Assembly: GCF_000381025.1 (NCBI RefSeq)
Contig: NZ_KB905813.1
Coordinates: 354,716 to 418,715, forward strand
DNA: 64,000 bases
Origin: Streptomyces sulphureus DSM 40104
Lineage (GTDB): Bacteria > Actinomycetota > Actinomycetes > Streptomycetales > Streptomycetaceae
Direction: 5' to 3'
Shown: positions 16,534 to 26,012 of the stretch, one piece after another
Layout: each line of letters opens with the position of its first letter
Numbering within the stretch: the first letter of the stretch is position 1
Position numbers and translations under genes: made by a program
The notes under the pieces: generated by a model
What the model was told of the DNA's origin: nothing
Databases searched by the model: none
Seen by the model: the letters and a program-made list of their open reading frames with translations, nothing else

Positions 16534-17702
16534 GGATCGGCATCGTCTGCCCGTACTCCTGGGACGTCCCCGGGGGCGTGCAGTTCCACATCAGGGACCT
16601 CGCCGAGCACCTCGGCGGTCTCGGGCACGAGGTCTCCGTCCTGGCGCCCTCGGACGACGAGACGGTGCTCCCGCCGTACGTCGTCTCCGCCGGCCGTGCC
16701 GTGCCCGTCCCGTACAACGGTTCCGTCGCGCGGCTCAACTTCGGGCTGCTCTCCGCCGCGAGGGTCCGCCGCTGGGTGCACGACGGCGACTTCGACGTGC
16801 TCCACATCCACGAGCCGGCCGCCCCCTCGCTCGCCCTGCTCACCTGCTGGGCGGCGCGGGGCCCCATCGTGGCCACCTTCCACACCTCCAACCCCCGCTC
16901 CCGCGCCATGATCGCGGCGTACCCGATCCTCCAGTCGGCGCTGGAGAAGATCAGCGCGCGGATCGCGGTGAGCGAGTACGCGCGGCGCACGCTCGTCGAG
17001 CACCTCGGAGGGGACGCGGTCGTCATCCCCAACGGCGTCGACGTCGGCTTCTTCGCGCGGGCCGAGCCGAAGCCCGAGTGGCAGGGCACCCCCGACGCCC
17101 CGACGATCGGCTTCATCGGGCGGATCGACGAGCCGCGCAAGGGCCTCCCCGTCCTCATGGAGGCGCTGCCGAAGATCCTCGACGAGCAACCGGGGACGCG
17201 GCTCCTCGTCGCCGGCAGAGGGGACGAGGAGGAGGCGGTCGCCGCCCTTCCCGCGGGGATGCGGGAGCGCGTGGAGTTCCTCGGAATGGTGAGCGACGAG
17301 GACAAGGCACGGCTGCTGCGGAGCGTCGACCTCTACGTCGCGCCGAACACGGGCGGCGAGTCCTTCGGCATCATCCTCGTCGAGGCGATGTCGGCGGGTG
17401 CGCCCGTCCTCGCCAGCGACCTCGACGCCTTCGCGCAGGTGCTCGACGCCGGATCGGCGGGTGAGCTCTTCGCCAACGAGGACCCGGGAGCGCTCGCGTC
17501 GGCAGCCGTGCGCCTCCTCCGATCCCCCGCGGCGCGGGAGGAGTTGACCGCGCGAGGCGGCCGCCACGTGCGCCGGTTCGACTGGCAGACGGTCGGCGCC
17601 GACATCCTCGCCGTCTATGAGACCGTGACCGACGGCGCGGCCTCCGTCGCACCCGACGAGCGCACCGGCCTGCGCGCCAGGCTGGGCCTGGCGCGGGACT
17701 GA
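16530..17702 (+). CDS. pimA: GDP-mannose-dependent phosphatidylinositol mannosyltransferase
   Basis: 390 aa GT4-family GT-B glycosyltransferase. The N-terminal Rossmann half opens RIGIVCPYSWDVPGGVQFHI with the glycine loop; the C-terminal half has IGFIGRIDEPRKGLPVLMEA and the nucleotide-sugar-binding GGESFGIILVEAMSAG (E-x7-E). PimA adds the first mannose to phosphatidylinositol at the membrane surface. Start GTG 16530 overlaps the patA stop. The gene order pgsA-patA-pimA matches that of mycobacteria and supports the assignment. Confidence 0.93.
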   Translation: MRIGIVCPYSWDVPGGVQFHIRDLAEHLGGLGHEVSVLAPSDDETVLPPYVVSAGRAVPVPYNGSVARLNFGLLSAARVRRWVHDGDFDVLHIHEPAAPSLALLTCWAARGPIVATFHTSNPRSRAMIAAYPILQSALEKISARIAVSEYARRTLVEHLGGDAVVIPNGVDVGFFARAEPKPEWQGTPDAPTIGFIGRIDEPRKGLPVLMEALPKILDEQPGTRLLVAGRGDEEEAVAALPAGMRERVEFLGMVSDEDKARLLRSVDLYVAPNTGGESFGIILVEAMSAGAPVLASDLDAFAQVLDAGSAGELFANEDPGALASAAVRLLRSPAAREELTARGGRHVRRFDWQTVGADILAVYETVTDGAASVAPDERTGLRARLGLARD

Positions 17703-17711
17703 ACGGGCGGC

Positions 17712-17737
17712 CGGACCCCGGGAACCGCGGGGCCGGT
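17712..17737 (+). terminator. Weak hairpin after pimA
   Basis: CCGG-A-CCCCG (17712-17721) pairs with CGGGGCCGG (17729-17737) with one bulged A and a 7-nt loop. It is GC-rich and lacks a T-run; it may only reduce read-through into the next gene. Confidence 0.35.
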
Positions 17738-17757
17738 CGGGAGAGGACCCGAGACCC

Positions 17758-18330
17758 ATGCCCACCATCACCACGCTGATCTGGATCGCCGTCGTGCTCC
17801 TGCTCGTCGGCGTCTACCTGAGCTGGACCGCCGGCCGCCTCGACCGGCTGCACGCCCGCATCGACGCCGCCCGTGCCGCACTCGACGCGCAACTGCTCCG
17901 CCGCGCCTCGATCGCCCAGGAACTCGCCACCGCCGGCGTCCTCGATCCCGCCTCCTCGATGGTGCTCTACCAGGCCGCACACGACGCACGCTCCGCGGAG
18001 GAGGAGCAGCGCGAGGTCGCGGAGAGCGAGCTGAGCCAGGCGCTGCGTGCCGTGTTCGAGGAGGACGAGCAGGTCGCGGCGGTCCGCGCGGCACCGGGCG
18101 GCGAGGAGGCGACGGGTGAACTCGCCGCCTCCGTACGGCGTGTGCCGATGGCCCGCCGCTTCCACAACGACGCGGTGCGCGCCGCGCGCGCCCTGCGCAG
18201 GCACCGCAAGGTGCGCTGGTTCCGCCTCGCCGGGCACGCACCCTTCCCGCTCGCCTTCGAGATGGACGACGAGCCGCCGGCCCCGCTCGCCGAGCGCGAC
18301 GGCAACGGCGGCCGGACGACGCACGGTTGA
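17758..18330 (+). CDS. Membrane-anchored protein, LemA-like
   Basis: 190 aa. One N-terminal transmembrane helix (about 5-23, LIWIAVVLLLVGVYLSW) is followed by a helical region RLDRLHARIDAARAALDAQL and LRRASIAQELA, which resembles the LemA fold in which long helices follow a signal anchor. The C-terminal part is rich in basic residues and ends MDDEPPAPLAERDGNGG. The function of LemA-like proteins is poorly known. It lies 55 nt after pimA and 127 nt before pdxS and could be cotranscribed with the former. The family call is tentative. Confidence 0.75.
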   Translation: MPTITTLIWIAVVLLLVGVYLSWTAGRLDRLHARIDAARAALDAQLLRRASIAQELATAGVLDPASSMVLYQAAHDARSAEEEQREVAESELSQALRAVFEEDEQVAAVRAAPGGEEATGELAASVRRVPMARRFHNDAVRAARALRRHRKVRWFRLAGHAPFPLAFEMDDEPPAPLAERDGNGGRTTHG

Positions 18331-18390
18331 CACCGGGCGGTCCACGCCCTGCCGATTGGCTCTTTCCGCCACCGGGACGCGACGGCGAAG

Positions 18391-18425
18391 GTGCGGCTGA
18401 GGGCCGGTTCTTCGCCGGTCCGCAC
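18391..18425 (+). other. Stem-loop in the pdxS 5' region
   Basis: GTGCGG (18391-18396) pairs with CCGCAC (18420-18425), with an inner CCGG/CCGG stem around TTCTTCG. It ends about 32 nt before the pdxS start codon. It could be an RNA leader structure or the end of the preceding transcript. Confidence 0.3.
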
Positions 18426-18457
18426 AGCTTCCCAGCGAGTCCGAGCGAGGTTCAGCC

Positions 18458-19372
18458 ATGTCCACTCCGTCCACCGCGGCACCTTCGGCCCACGAGACAG
18501 GCACGCCCCGCGTCAAGCGCGGCATGGCCGAGCAGCTCAAGGGCGGCGTGATCATGGACGTCGTCACTCCGGAGGAGGCGAAGATCGCCGAGGACGCCGG
18601 GGCCGTCGCCGTGATGGCGTTGGAGCGGGTGCCCGCCGACATCCGTGCACACGGCGGCGTCGCGCGGATGTCGGACCCCGACATGATCGACGGCATCGTC
18701 AACGCGGTCTCGATCCCGGTGATGGCGAAGTCCCGCATCGGCCACTTCGCCGAGGCGCAGGTGCTCCAGGCGCTCGGCGTCGACTACATCGACGAGTCCG
18801 AGGTGCTCACGCCGGCCGACGAGGCGCACCACAGCGACAAGTTCGCTTTCACCACTCCGTTCGTCTGCGGCGCCACCGACCTCGGCGAGGCGCTCCGGCG
18901 GATCTCCGAGGGCGCCGCGATGATCCGCTCCAAGGGCGAGGCGGGCACGGGCAACGTCGTGGAGGCGGTACGCCACCTCCGCCGGATCAACGGCGAGATC
19001 GCACGCCTCACCGTCTGCGACCGCAACGAGCTCCACACCGCGGCGAAGGACCTGCGCGCCCCGTACGAACTCGTCCGCGAGGTCGCGGAGGCGGGCAGGC
19101 TGCCCGTCGTGCTCTTCTCCGCCGGCGGCGTGGCGACGCCCGCCGATGCTGCGCTGATGCGGCAGTTGGGCGCCGAGGGGGTCTTCGTCGGCTCCGGGAT
19201 CTTCAAGTCGGGCGATCCGGCGAAGCGCGCCGCCGCCATCGTCAAGGCGACGACGTTCCACGACGATCCGAAGGTCGTCGCCGACGTCTCGCGGGGCCTC
19301 GGCGAGGCGATGGTCGGCATCGACTGCGACACCCTGCCGGAGGGCGAGCGGTACGCGGAGCGGGGCTGGTGA
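18458..19372 (+). CDS. pdxS: Pyridoxal 5'-phosphate synthase, synthase subunit
   Basis: 304 aa. PdxS (Pdx1) builds pyridoxal phosphate from ribose 5-phosphate, glyceraldehyde 3-phosphate and ammonia. The (beta/alpha)8 barrel shows the family landmarks [45 protein letters not shown] with an active-site lysine, and [16 protein letters not shown] 18458 follows GCGAGG. The stop codon overlaps the start of pdxT, whose glutaminase activity supplies the ammonia; the two form a 12+12 complex in other bacteria. Confidence 0.97.
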   Translation: MSTPSTAAPSAHETGTPRVKRGMAEQLKGGVIMDVVTPEEAKIAEDAGAVAVMALERVPADIRAHGGVARMSDPDMIDGIVNAVSIPVMAKSRIGHFAEAQVLQALGVDYIDESEVLTPADEAHHSDKFAFTTPFVCGATDLGEALRRISEGAAMIRSKGEAGTGNVVEAVRHLRRINGEIARLTVCDRNELHTAAKDLRAPYELVREVAEAGRLPVVLFSAGGVATPADAALMRQLGAEGVFVGSGIFKSGDPAKRAAAIVKATTFHDDPKVVADVSRGLGEAMVGIDCDTLPEGERYAERGW

Positions 19373-20076
19373 CGCGGGGGATGGAAGCCGGCGGGGATCG
19401 TCCCCCGATCGGGGTCCTCGCGCTCCAGGGGGACGTGCGCGAGCACCTCGCGGCGCTCGCCGCGTGCGGCGCCGAGGCGCGTACGGTGCGCACCGCGGCC
19501 GAACTCGCCGACGTCGAAGGGCTGGTGGTGCCCGGCGGCGAGTCCACGACGATCGCGGGACTGGCCGGTTCCTTCGGACTGCTGGAGCCGTTGCGCGCGC
19601 GGATCGCCGCCGGGATGCCGGCGTACGGCTCGTGCGCCGGGATGGTCCTGCTCGCAGAGAAGGTCCTCGCGCCCGACGGGCACGAGGTCGGGCAGCAGAC
19701 GTTCGGCGGCATCGGGATGGCGGTCCGCAGGAACGCCTTCGGCAGGCAGAACGAGTCCTTCGAGGCGGAGATCGAGGTGGCGGGGGTGGACGGGGGGCCC
19801 GTCACCGGTGTCTTCATTCGTGCACCATGGGTGGAGTCCACGGGTGAGCGGACCGTGGTGCTCGCCGAGTACCGCGGGCACCCAGTGGCGGTCACGCAGG
19901 GCAACCTGCTGGCCACGTCCTTCCATCCGGAGCTGACGGGAGACCCGCGGGTGCACGCGCTCTTCGTCGGCCTCGTGCGGCGCGCGGTCCTGCGGGAGGA
20001 GCCGGCGCTGCCCTGGGGGTACGGACCGCCGGGCGGTCGGCACGCTGAGTGGCGGACGGTAGGATCTCCGCGTTGA
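19369..20076 (+). CDS. pdxT: Pyridoxal 5'-phosphate synthase, glutaminase subunit
   Basis: About 235 aa. Class I glutamine amidotransferase of the Pdx2 family: [20 protein letters not shown] (oxyanion region), the nucleophile in [21 protein letters not shown], and the His-Glu pair in FHPELTGD. It generates ammonia for PdxS. GTG 19369 overlaps the pdxS stop (GTGA) and GGAG lies 8 nt before it; ATG 19381 is an alternative but has its G-run directly adjacent. The C-terminus extends about 25 residues past the usual end ([16 protein letters not shown]), which is unusual. Confidence 0.95.
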   Translation: MTRGMEAGGDRPPIGVLALQGDVREHLAALAACGAEARTVRTAAELADVEGLVVPGGESTTIAGLAGSFGLLEPLRARIAAGMPAYGSCAGMVLLAEKVLAPDGHEVGQQTFGGIGMAVRRNAFGRQNESFEAEIEVAGVDGGPVTGVFIRAPWVESTGERTVVLAEYRGHPVAVTQGNLLATSFHPELTGDPRVHALFVGLVRRAVLREEPALPWGYGPPGGRHAEWRTVGSPR

Positions 20077-20106
20077 TTCTGTTGGTGACTTTGAAGGAGC
20101 GAGGCT

Positions 20107-20859
20107 GTGTCCGGCCACTCGAAGTGGGCTACCACGAAGCACAAGAAGGCCGTGATCGATGCCAAGCGCGGCAAGCTCTTCGCGAAGCTGATCAAGAACA
20201 TCGAGGTCGCGGCGCGCACCGGAGGAGCTGACCCGGAGGGCAATCCCACCCTCTTCGACGCCATCCAGAAGGCGAAGAAGCAGTCGGTCCCCAACAAGAA
20301 CATCGACAGCGCCGTCAAGCGCGGCGCCGGCCTCGAGGCCGGCGGCGCCGACTACGAGACGATCATGTACGAGGGGTACGGTCCCAACGGCGTCGCCGTC
20401 CTCATCGAGTGCCTCACCGACAACCGCAACCGCGCGGCCTCCGACGTCCGCGTCGCCATGACGCGCAACGGCGGCTCGATGGCCGACCCGGGCTCCGTCT
20501 CGTACCTCTTCAACCGCAAGGGCGTCGTGACGCTCCCGAAAAACGGCCTCACCGAGGACGACATCCTCGCCGCCGTGCTGGAGGCCGGTGTCGAGGACGT
20601 CAACGACTACGGCGAGACCTTCGAGGTGATCAGCGAGGCGACCGACCTCGTCGCGGTCCGTACCGCCCTCGTCGACGCCGGTATCGACTACGACTCGGCG
20701 GAGGCGAGCTTCGTCCCCAGCATGCAGGTCCAACTGGAGGAGGAGGGCGCCCGCAAGATCTTCAAGCTGATCGACGTGCTTGAGGACAGCGACGACGTCC
20801 AGAACGTCTACGCCAACTTCGACGTCTCCGACGACGTCATGGCGAAGGTCGACGCCTGA
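20107..20859 (+). CDS. yebC: YebC/PmpR-family protein
   Basis: 250 aa, full length for the TACO1/YebC family: [22 protein letters not shown] at the start, then [34 protein letters not shown] and [13 protein letters not shown]. Members have been described as transcription regulators and, more recently, as factors helping ribosomes through difficult (proline-rich) sequences; the role here is open. AAGGAG lies 6 nt before GTG 20107. It stands between pdxT and ruvC as in mycobacteria. Confidence 0.94.
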   Translation: MSGHSKWATTKHKKAVIDAKRGKLFAKLIKNIEVAARTGGADPEGNPTLFDAIQKAKKQSVPNKNIDSAVKRGAGLEAGGADYETIMYEGYGPNGVAVLIECLTDNRNRAASDVRVAMTRNGGSMADPGSVSYLFNRKGVVTLPKNGLTEDDILAAVLEAGVEDVNDYGETFEVISEATDLVAVRTALVDAGIDYDSAEASFVPSMQVQLEEEGARKIFKLIDVLEDSDDVQNVYANFDVSDDVMAKVDA

Positions 20860-21063
20860 TCCTCCGTCCCCCTCGCTTCTCGCGGGGGAGCCGCCCGGCG
20901 TGCGGGCTGCCGCCCGTGCGGTCAACGGGGCCGCCGGTTGCGGGCGTTGTCGGTGCCCGGCACTAGGCTGCTCGTCGACGGTCGCACCTGCGGTGATCGC
21001 CGTGAAGGACGCGGCGGGAGGGCGGCCACGGTGCGCGGGAGCGCGTAGAAGGGGCGGTGGCGT

Positions 21064-21612
21064 GTGCGCGTGCTGGGGGTCGATCCGGGGCTCACCCGCT
21101 GCGGCATCGGTGTCGTCGAGGGCGTCGCGGGGAGGCCGTTGGCGATGGTCGGGGTCGGAGTGGTCCGCACCCCCGCCGAGAGCAGCGTGCCCGAGCGGCT
21201 GCTCGGGATAGAGCGCGGCCTGGAGGAGTGGCTCGAGGAGCACCGCCCCGAAGCGGTCGCCGTGGAGCGGGTGTTCAGCCAGCACAACGTACGCACCGTC
21301 ATGGGTACGGCGCAGGCGAGCGCCGTCGCGATGCTCTGCGCCGCACGTCGGGGACTGCCCGTCGCGCTGCACACCCCGAGCGAGGTCAAGGCCGCGGTCA
21401 CCGGCTCGGGCAGGGCCGAGAAGGCCCAGGTCGGCGCGATGGTCGCCAGGCTGCTGCGGCTCGACTCGCCGCCGCGGCCCGCGGACGCGGCGGACGCCCT
21501 CGCTCTCGCGATCTGCCACATCTGGCGTGCCCCCGCGCACAACCGCCTCCAGCAGGCGAAGGCCGCGCACGCCGCCCGGTACGCAGCCACCCCGAAAGGC
21601 GTCCAGCGATGA
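21064..21612 (+). CDS. ruvC: Crossover junction endodeoxyribonuclease RuvC
   Basis: 182 aa. Holliday junction resolvase that cuts symmetric junctions moved by RuvAB. The RNase H-like fold shows the acidic catalytic residues: Asp in [12 protein letters not shown], Glu in [11 protein letters not shown], and the Asp pair in [18 protein letters not shown] 21064 gives the usual N-terminus. The start of ruvA overlaps its stop (ATGA), so ruvC-ruvA are coupled. The 204-nt gap upstream carries a weak GC hairpin after yebC; no SOS box is evident. Confidence 0.96.
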   Translation: MRVLGVDPGLTRCGIGVVEGVAGRPLAMVGVGVVRTPAESSVPERLLGIERGLEEWLEEHRPEAVAVERVFSQHNVRTVMGTAQASAVAMLCAARRGLPVALHTPSEVKAAVTGSGRAEKAQVGAMVARLLRLDSPPRPADAADALALAICHIWRAPAHNRLQQAKAAHAARYAATPKGVQR

Positions 21613-22241
21613 TTGCTTTCCTCTCCGGCACCGTCGCCGCGGTGGGGCCCGACACGGCCGTCGTCGAGGTTTCGGGCGTCGGCATGGCCGTCCAGTGCGC
21701 CCCCGGCACACTCGCCGCACTCCGCGTGGGCGAACAGGCGCGCCTCGCCACCTCGTTGGTGGTCCGCGAGGACTCCCTCACCCTCTACGGCTTCGCCGAC
21801 GACGACGAGCGCCAGGTCTTCGAACTCCTCCAGACGGCGAGCGGCGTCGGCCCCCGCCTGGCACAGGCGATGCTGGCCGTGCACACCCCGGACGCGCTGC
21901 GTACCGCCGTCGCCGGCGGTGACGAGAAGGCCCTCACAGCCGTCCCCGGGATCGGCAAGAAGGGCGCACAGAAGCTGCTGCTGGAGCTGCGCGACCGGCT
22001 CGGCGAGCCGATCGGCTCGGCACCCGCGCAGAGCGCGGCGCGCGGTACGGCGGTGCCTGTGTCCGGGTGGCGGGAGCAGCTCAACTCCGCGCTTATCGGC
22101 CTCGGTTACGCCAACCGCGAGGCCGAGGAGGCGGTTGCGGCGGTTGCGCCGCAGGCGGAGGAGCTCGCGGCGGCAGGCGCCGAGCCGCCGGTGCCGCAGC
22201 TACTCCGCGCCGCGCTCCAGACCCTCAACAGGGCGCGCTGA
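21609..22241 (+). CDS. ruvA: Holliday junction DNA helicase subunit RuvA
   Basis: 210 aa. RuvA tetramers bind the four-way junction and load RuvB. Domain I (OB fold, 1-62), helix-hairpin-helix domain II (about 65-140, with [13 protein letters not shown] and [17 protein letters not shown]), acidic linker, and domain III (about 155-210, [15 protein letters not shown]) are all present. The ATG overlaps the ruvC stop. Length is normal. Confidence 0.96.
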   Translation: MIAFLSGTVAAVGPDTAVVEVSGVGMAVQCAPGTLAALRVGEQARLATSLVVREDSLTLYGFADDDERQVFELLQTASGVGPRLAQAMLAVHTPDALRTAVAGGDEKALTAVPGIGKKGAQKLLLELRDRLGEPIGSAPAQSAARGTAVPVSGWREQLNSALIGLGYANREAEEAVAAVAPQAEELAAAGAEPPVPQLLRAALQTLNRAR

Positions 22242-22300
22242 GATGGCGCTCGGGAGCACCCCCGCCCCCCGTACGGACAAGGCACAGCGCGAGGCAGCCG

Positions 22301-23374
22301 ATGCAGAGTGACGACGGAACCGAGACGGCCCAGGACGCCGAGCGACTCGTCGGCGCCGAGGCCGACGGCGACGACCAGGCCGTCGAAGCGGCCCTGCGCC
22401 CCAGGGAGTTGGGCGATTTCATCGGCCAGCCCCGCGTGCGCGAGCAGCTCGATCTGGTGCTGCGGGCGGCGCGTGCCCGCGGCGCCAGCGCCGACCACGT
22501 GCTGCTCTCGGGGGCCCCGGGGCTCGGCAAGACCACCCTCTCGATGATCATCGCCGCGGAGATGGGCGCCCCCCTCCGCGTCACCTCGGGCCCGGCCATC
22601 CAACACCAGGGCGACCTCGCCGCGATCCTCTCCTCCCTCCAGGACGGAGAGGTCCTCTTCCTCGACGAGATCCACCGCATGTCCCGTCCCGCCGAGGAGA
22701 TGCTGTACATGGCGATGGAGGACTTCCGCGTCGACGTCATCGTCGGCAAGGGCCCGGGTGCCACCGCGATCCCCCTCGAACTCCCCCCGTTCACCCTCGT
22801 CGGCGCCACGACGAGGGCGGGCCTCCTTCCGCCACCGCTCCGCGACAGGTTCGGGTTCACCGCGCACATGGAGTTCTACGAGCCGACCGAGCTGGAGCAG
22901 GTGGTCCACCGCTCGGCCCGCCTTCTCGACGTCCGCATCGACGGCAAGGGCGCCGTGGAGATCGCCGGCCGCTCGCGCGGCACCCCGCGGATCGCCAACC
23001 GGCTGCTGCGCCGCGTGCGCGACTACGCACAGGTGAAGGCCGACGGCGCGATCACCAGGGACGTCGCCGCCCGCGCTCTCGACGTCTACGAGGTCGACGA
23101 GCGCGGCCTCGACCGGCTCGACCGCGCGGTGCTCCACTCGCTGCTGAAGCTCTTCGGCGGCGGCCCCGTCGGCCTCTCCACCCTCGCCGTCGCCGTGGGG
23201 GAGGAGCGCGAGACGGTCGAGGAGGTGGCCGAGCCCTTCCTCGTCCGCGAGGGTCTGCTCGCCCGCACACCGCGTGGCCGGGTGGCGACTCCGGCGGCAT
23301 GGGCCCACCTCGACCTCGTCCCGCCGCAGCAACCCAGGGACAAACCAGGACAAGAGGGGCTGTTCCCCGGGTGA
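22301..23374 (+). CDS. ruvB: Holliday junction DNA helicase subunit RuvB
   Basis: 357 aa AAA+ motor for branch migration. Walker [10 protein letters not shown], Walker [10 protein letters not shown], sensor 1 [18 protein letters not shown], and the C-terminal winged helix ([16 protein letters not shown]). The N-terminus is extended by about 30 acidic residues compared with E. coli. ATG 22301 is preceded by GCGAGG. It lies 59 nt after ruvA. Confidence 0.97.
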   Translation: MQSDDGTETAQDAERLVGAEADGDDQAVEAALRPRELGDFIGQPRVREQLDLVLRAARARGASADHVLLSGAPGLGKTTLSMIIAAEMGAPLRVTSGPAIQHQGDLAAILSSLQDGEVLFLDEIHRMSRPAEEMLYMAMEDFRVDVIVGKGPGATAIPLELPPFTLVGATTRAGLLPPPLRDRFGFTAHMEFYEPTELEQVVHRSARLLDVRIDGKGAVEIAGRSRGTPRIANRLLRRVRDYAQVKADGAITRDVAARALDVYEVDERGLDRLDRAVLHSLLKLFGGGPVGLSTLAVAVGEERETVEEVAEPFLVREGLLARTPRGRVATPAAWAHLDLVPPQQPRDKPGQEGLFPG

Positions 23375-23539
23375 CGGCGCGGAGGTTCGCCGCCCCAGGA
23401 ACCCCGGTGCCATGCTGGACGTTGTTCCATCGGCGAGGGCTCCCTTAGACTCCGCCGACGCCGCCCCTTTTGCGGGTGGTACCCACACCCCCGAATACCA
23501 GGCCGCCGTGAGGCGTCCGTGTAAGGAAAATCTTCCGCC

Positions 23540-24064
23540 GTGGATCCTATTGCTCTGCTCCCGTTCATCGTGCTCATCGGGGCCATGTACCTGATGACCC
23601 GCTCGGCCAAGAAGAAGCAGCGTCAGGCCACGCAGATGCGTGACCAGATGCAGCCCGGCACCGGCGTCCGGACCATCGGGGGCATGTACGCCACCGTCAA
23701 GGAGATCCGCGACGACACCGTCCTCCTTGAGATGGACTCGGGCCAGCATGCTCTCTTCGCCAAGAACGCCATCGGCGCCGTTCTGGAGGACGCGGAGTAC
23801 GAGCGCATCGTCAACGGTGTCTCCCAGTCCGAACTCGACGTCGACACCGTCGTCCCGGACGACGCCTCCTCGCTCACCGAGGACTCGGACCGCATCGACC
23901 TGCACAAGTCCGAGGAAAAGTCGGAGGAGTCGGAGGAGAAGGCCGAGTCCGGGGAGGGCGAGGACGCCGCTTCCGAGACCGAGAGCGAGACGGCGGACGC
24001 CGCCACCGCAGAGGACGCGAAGCCCGAGGACGCGAAGCGGGACGGTGACACCGACTCCAAGTAA
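23540..24064 (+). CDS. yajC: Preprotein translocase accessory subunit YajC
   Basis: 174 aa. One N-terminal membrane helix (about 4-20, ALLPFIVLIGAMYLM) followed by the YajC core TRSAKKKQRQATQMRDQM, GVRTIGGMYATVKEI and LEMDSGQHALFAKNAIGAV. YajC associates with SecDF and YidC. The C-terminal 60 residues are a very acidic Glu/Ser/Asp/Ala-rich tail absent from E. coli YajC (110 aa). GTG 23540 follows AAGGAAAA. It is the first gene of a yajC-secD-secF run. Confidence 0.92.
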   Translation: MDPIALLPFIVLIGAMYLMTRSAKKKQRQATQMRDQMQPGTGVRTIGGMYATVKEIRDDTVLLEMDSGQHALFAKNAIGAVLEDAEYERIVNGVSQSELDVDTVVPDDASSLTEDSDRIDLHKSEEKSEESEEKAESGEGEDAASETESETADAATAEDAKPEDAKRDGDTDSK

Positions 24065-24196
24065 AGTCGGGCCGCCGGGCCGGAAGGTCAGGTCCGGCGG
24101 CTGAGTTACGTCCGCGCACACCTACTTCGCGTGCCGCGCCGCCGCCTGGCCTGACTTCCGGGCGGCGTTGGCGGTTGGACAGGGAGAGACGACAAG

Positions 24197-26011
24197 GTGG
24201 CAGCACCGAAGAGGGGCCGCAAGTCCCCCAGCGGACAAGGGAAGCCATGGCGCTCCCTGGCGCTGATGATTTTGGTCATCGCCGGCCTGGTGGGAGGGAT
24301 GTTCGCCTCCGGGACCGAGACGCCGCGTCTGGGCATCGACCTCGCAGGCGGCACGAGCATCACGCTTGAGGCGAAGAACCAGCCGGGCAAGCCGGATGCG
24401 ATCAACCAGGCCAACATGGACACCGCCGTGGGCATCATCGAGCGGCGCGTCAACGGTCTCGGTGTGCAGGAAGCCGAGGTGCAGACCCAGGGCGACCGGC
24501 ACATCGTCGTCAACATTCCCAAAGGGACCAACTCGCAGCAGGCGCGCGAACAGGTCGGCACCACCGCGCAGTTGGCCTTCCGCCCGGTCATCACCCTCGC
24601 CCAGGTCGAGCAGGGCAAGCAGCAGTCGCCGAACCCGTCGAACTCGCCCGGCTCCTCGGAGAGCGGTTCGGACGGCGCGTCCCAGAGCGGCAAAGGCGAG
24701 CAGCAGAACGACGGCGGAAAGCAGGACGACGGGCAGAAGGGCGACTCCGCCGACGCCGGCGGCCAGGGCCGCGCCGTCACGGACGGGCTCCGCGCCAAGA
24801 CCGCCGACGAGACCCCGACACCCGGCGAGAGCGCCGAGCCCACGGGCAAGCCGTCGGAGCAGCCCTCGGCGCCGCCCCAGCAGCAACAGCCCCAGCAGCA
24901 GGGCGTTCCGCCCGCCGTCGCCAAGCAGTTGGAGCAGCTCGACTGCAGCACCAACGAGGCGAAGGCGAAGGCGAGTGAGAAGGCGGCCGCCGCGAAGAAC
25001 GGCGACACGATCGTCGCCTGCGACCAGCAGCAGCCGATCAAGTACGCGCTCGGCCCGGTCGGCGTCGAGGGCAAGAACGTGAAGGACGCGGACGCTGTCT
25101 TCGACCAGGAGCAGGGTCAGTGGATCGTCCAGATGTCGTTCAACAGCAAGGGGTCCGACGACTTCGGCGACATCACAGGCAAGCTCTCCCAGCAGCCCCA
25201 GCCGCAGAACCAGTTCGCCATCGCACTCGACGGCGAGGTTGTCTCGGCGCCCACCGTCCAGCAGCGCCTGACGAACAACGCGCAGATCACCGGCAGCTTC
25301 ACCCAGGAGTCGGCCGAGGAGCTCGGCAACATCCTTTCCTACGGCGCGCTTCCGCTGACCTTCCACGAGTCCGACGTCACCACGGTGACCCCGGCGCTCG
25401 GCAGCGACCAGTTGGAGGCCGGACTCTTCGCCGGCGCCGTGGGGCTGTTCCTCGTGGTGATCTACCTCGTCGCCTACTACCGGGGGCTCTCGCTCATCGC
25501 GCTCGTCTCCCTGGTCGTCTCCGGCGTCCTGACGTACACGATCATGACCCTCCTCGGTCCTGCGATCGGGTTCGCCCTCAACCTCCCCGCGGTGTGCGGT
25601 GCGATCGTTGCGATCGGTATCACCGCGGACTCCTTCATCGTCTACTTCGAGCGCATCCGCGACGAAGTGCGCGAAGGACGCACGCTGCGCCCCGCCGTCG
25701 AGAGAGCGTGGCCGCGGGCCCGACGCACCATTCTCGTCTCGGACTTCGTGTCGTTCCTCGCCGCCGCGGTCCTCTTCATCACGACCGTCGGCAAGGTCCA
25801 GGGCTTCGCGTTCACGCTGGGTCTGACGACCGCGCTCGACGTCGTCGTCGTCTGGTTGTTCACCAAGCCGGTCATGACGCTCCTCGCCAGAAAGAAGTTC
25901 TTCTCCAGCGGTCACCCGTGGTCCGGCCTCGATCCGAAACGGCTCGGTGCCAAGCCACCCCTGCGCAGCGGTCGTCGTCGGTCGACCCTCAGCGAACCGA
26001 AGGAGGCCTGA
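24197..26011 (+). CDS. secD: Protein translocase subunit SecD
   Basis: 604 aa. SecD with SecF uses the proton gradient to pull exported proteins through SecYEG. An N-terminal membrane helix (about 20-36) is followed by the conserved LGIDLAGGT (46-54), the periplasmic P1 domain, then a cluster of five membrane helices (about 410-580) with PAVCGAIVAIGITADSFIVY and ERIRDEVREG. A low-complexity Ser/Gln/Pro/Asp-rich insertion of about 95 residues (140-236) splits the P1 domain. GTG 24197 is preceded by GGGAGAG. Only one base separates its stop from the secF start. Confidence 0.96.
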   Translation: MAAPKRGRKSPSGQGKPWRSLALMILVIAGLVGGMFASGTETPRLGIDLAGGTSITLEAKNQPGKPDAINQANMDTAVGIIERRVNGLGVQEAEVQTQGDRHIVVNIPKGTNSQQAREQVGTTAQLAFRPVITLAQVEQGKQQSPNPSNSPGSSESGSDGASQSGKGEQQNDGGKQDDGQKGDSADAGGQGRAVTDGLRAKTADETPTPGESAEPTGKPSEQPSAPPQQQQPQQQGVPPAVAKQLEQLDCSTNEAKAKASEKAAAAKNGDTIVACDQQQPIKYALGPVGVEGKNVKDADAVFDQEQGQWIVQMSFNSKGSDDFGDITGKLSQQPQPQNQFAIALDGEVVSAPTVQQRLTNNAQITGSFTQESAEELGNILSYGALPLTFHESDVTTVTPALGSDQLEAGLFAGAVGLFLVVIYLVAYYRGLSLIALVSLVVSGVLTYTIMTLLGPAIGFALNLPAVCGAIVAIGITADSFIVYFERIRDEVREGRTLRPAVERAWPRARRTILVSDFVSFLAAAVLFITTVGKVQGFAFTLGLTTALDVVVVWLFTKPVMTLLARKKFFSSGHPWSGLDPKRLGAKPPLRSGRRRSTLSEPKEA

Positions 26012-26012
26012 G

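Noticed and set aside
20868-20888. A terminator after yebC
   Set aside because: C-run and G-run can pair (CCCCC/GGGGG) but with bulges and no T-run; too weak to list as a feature.
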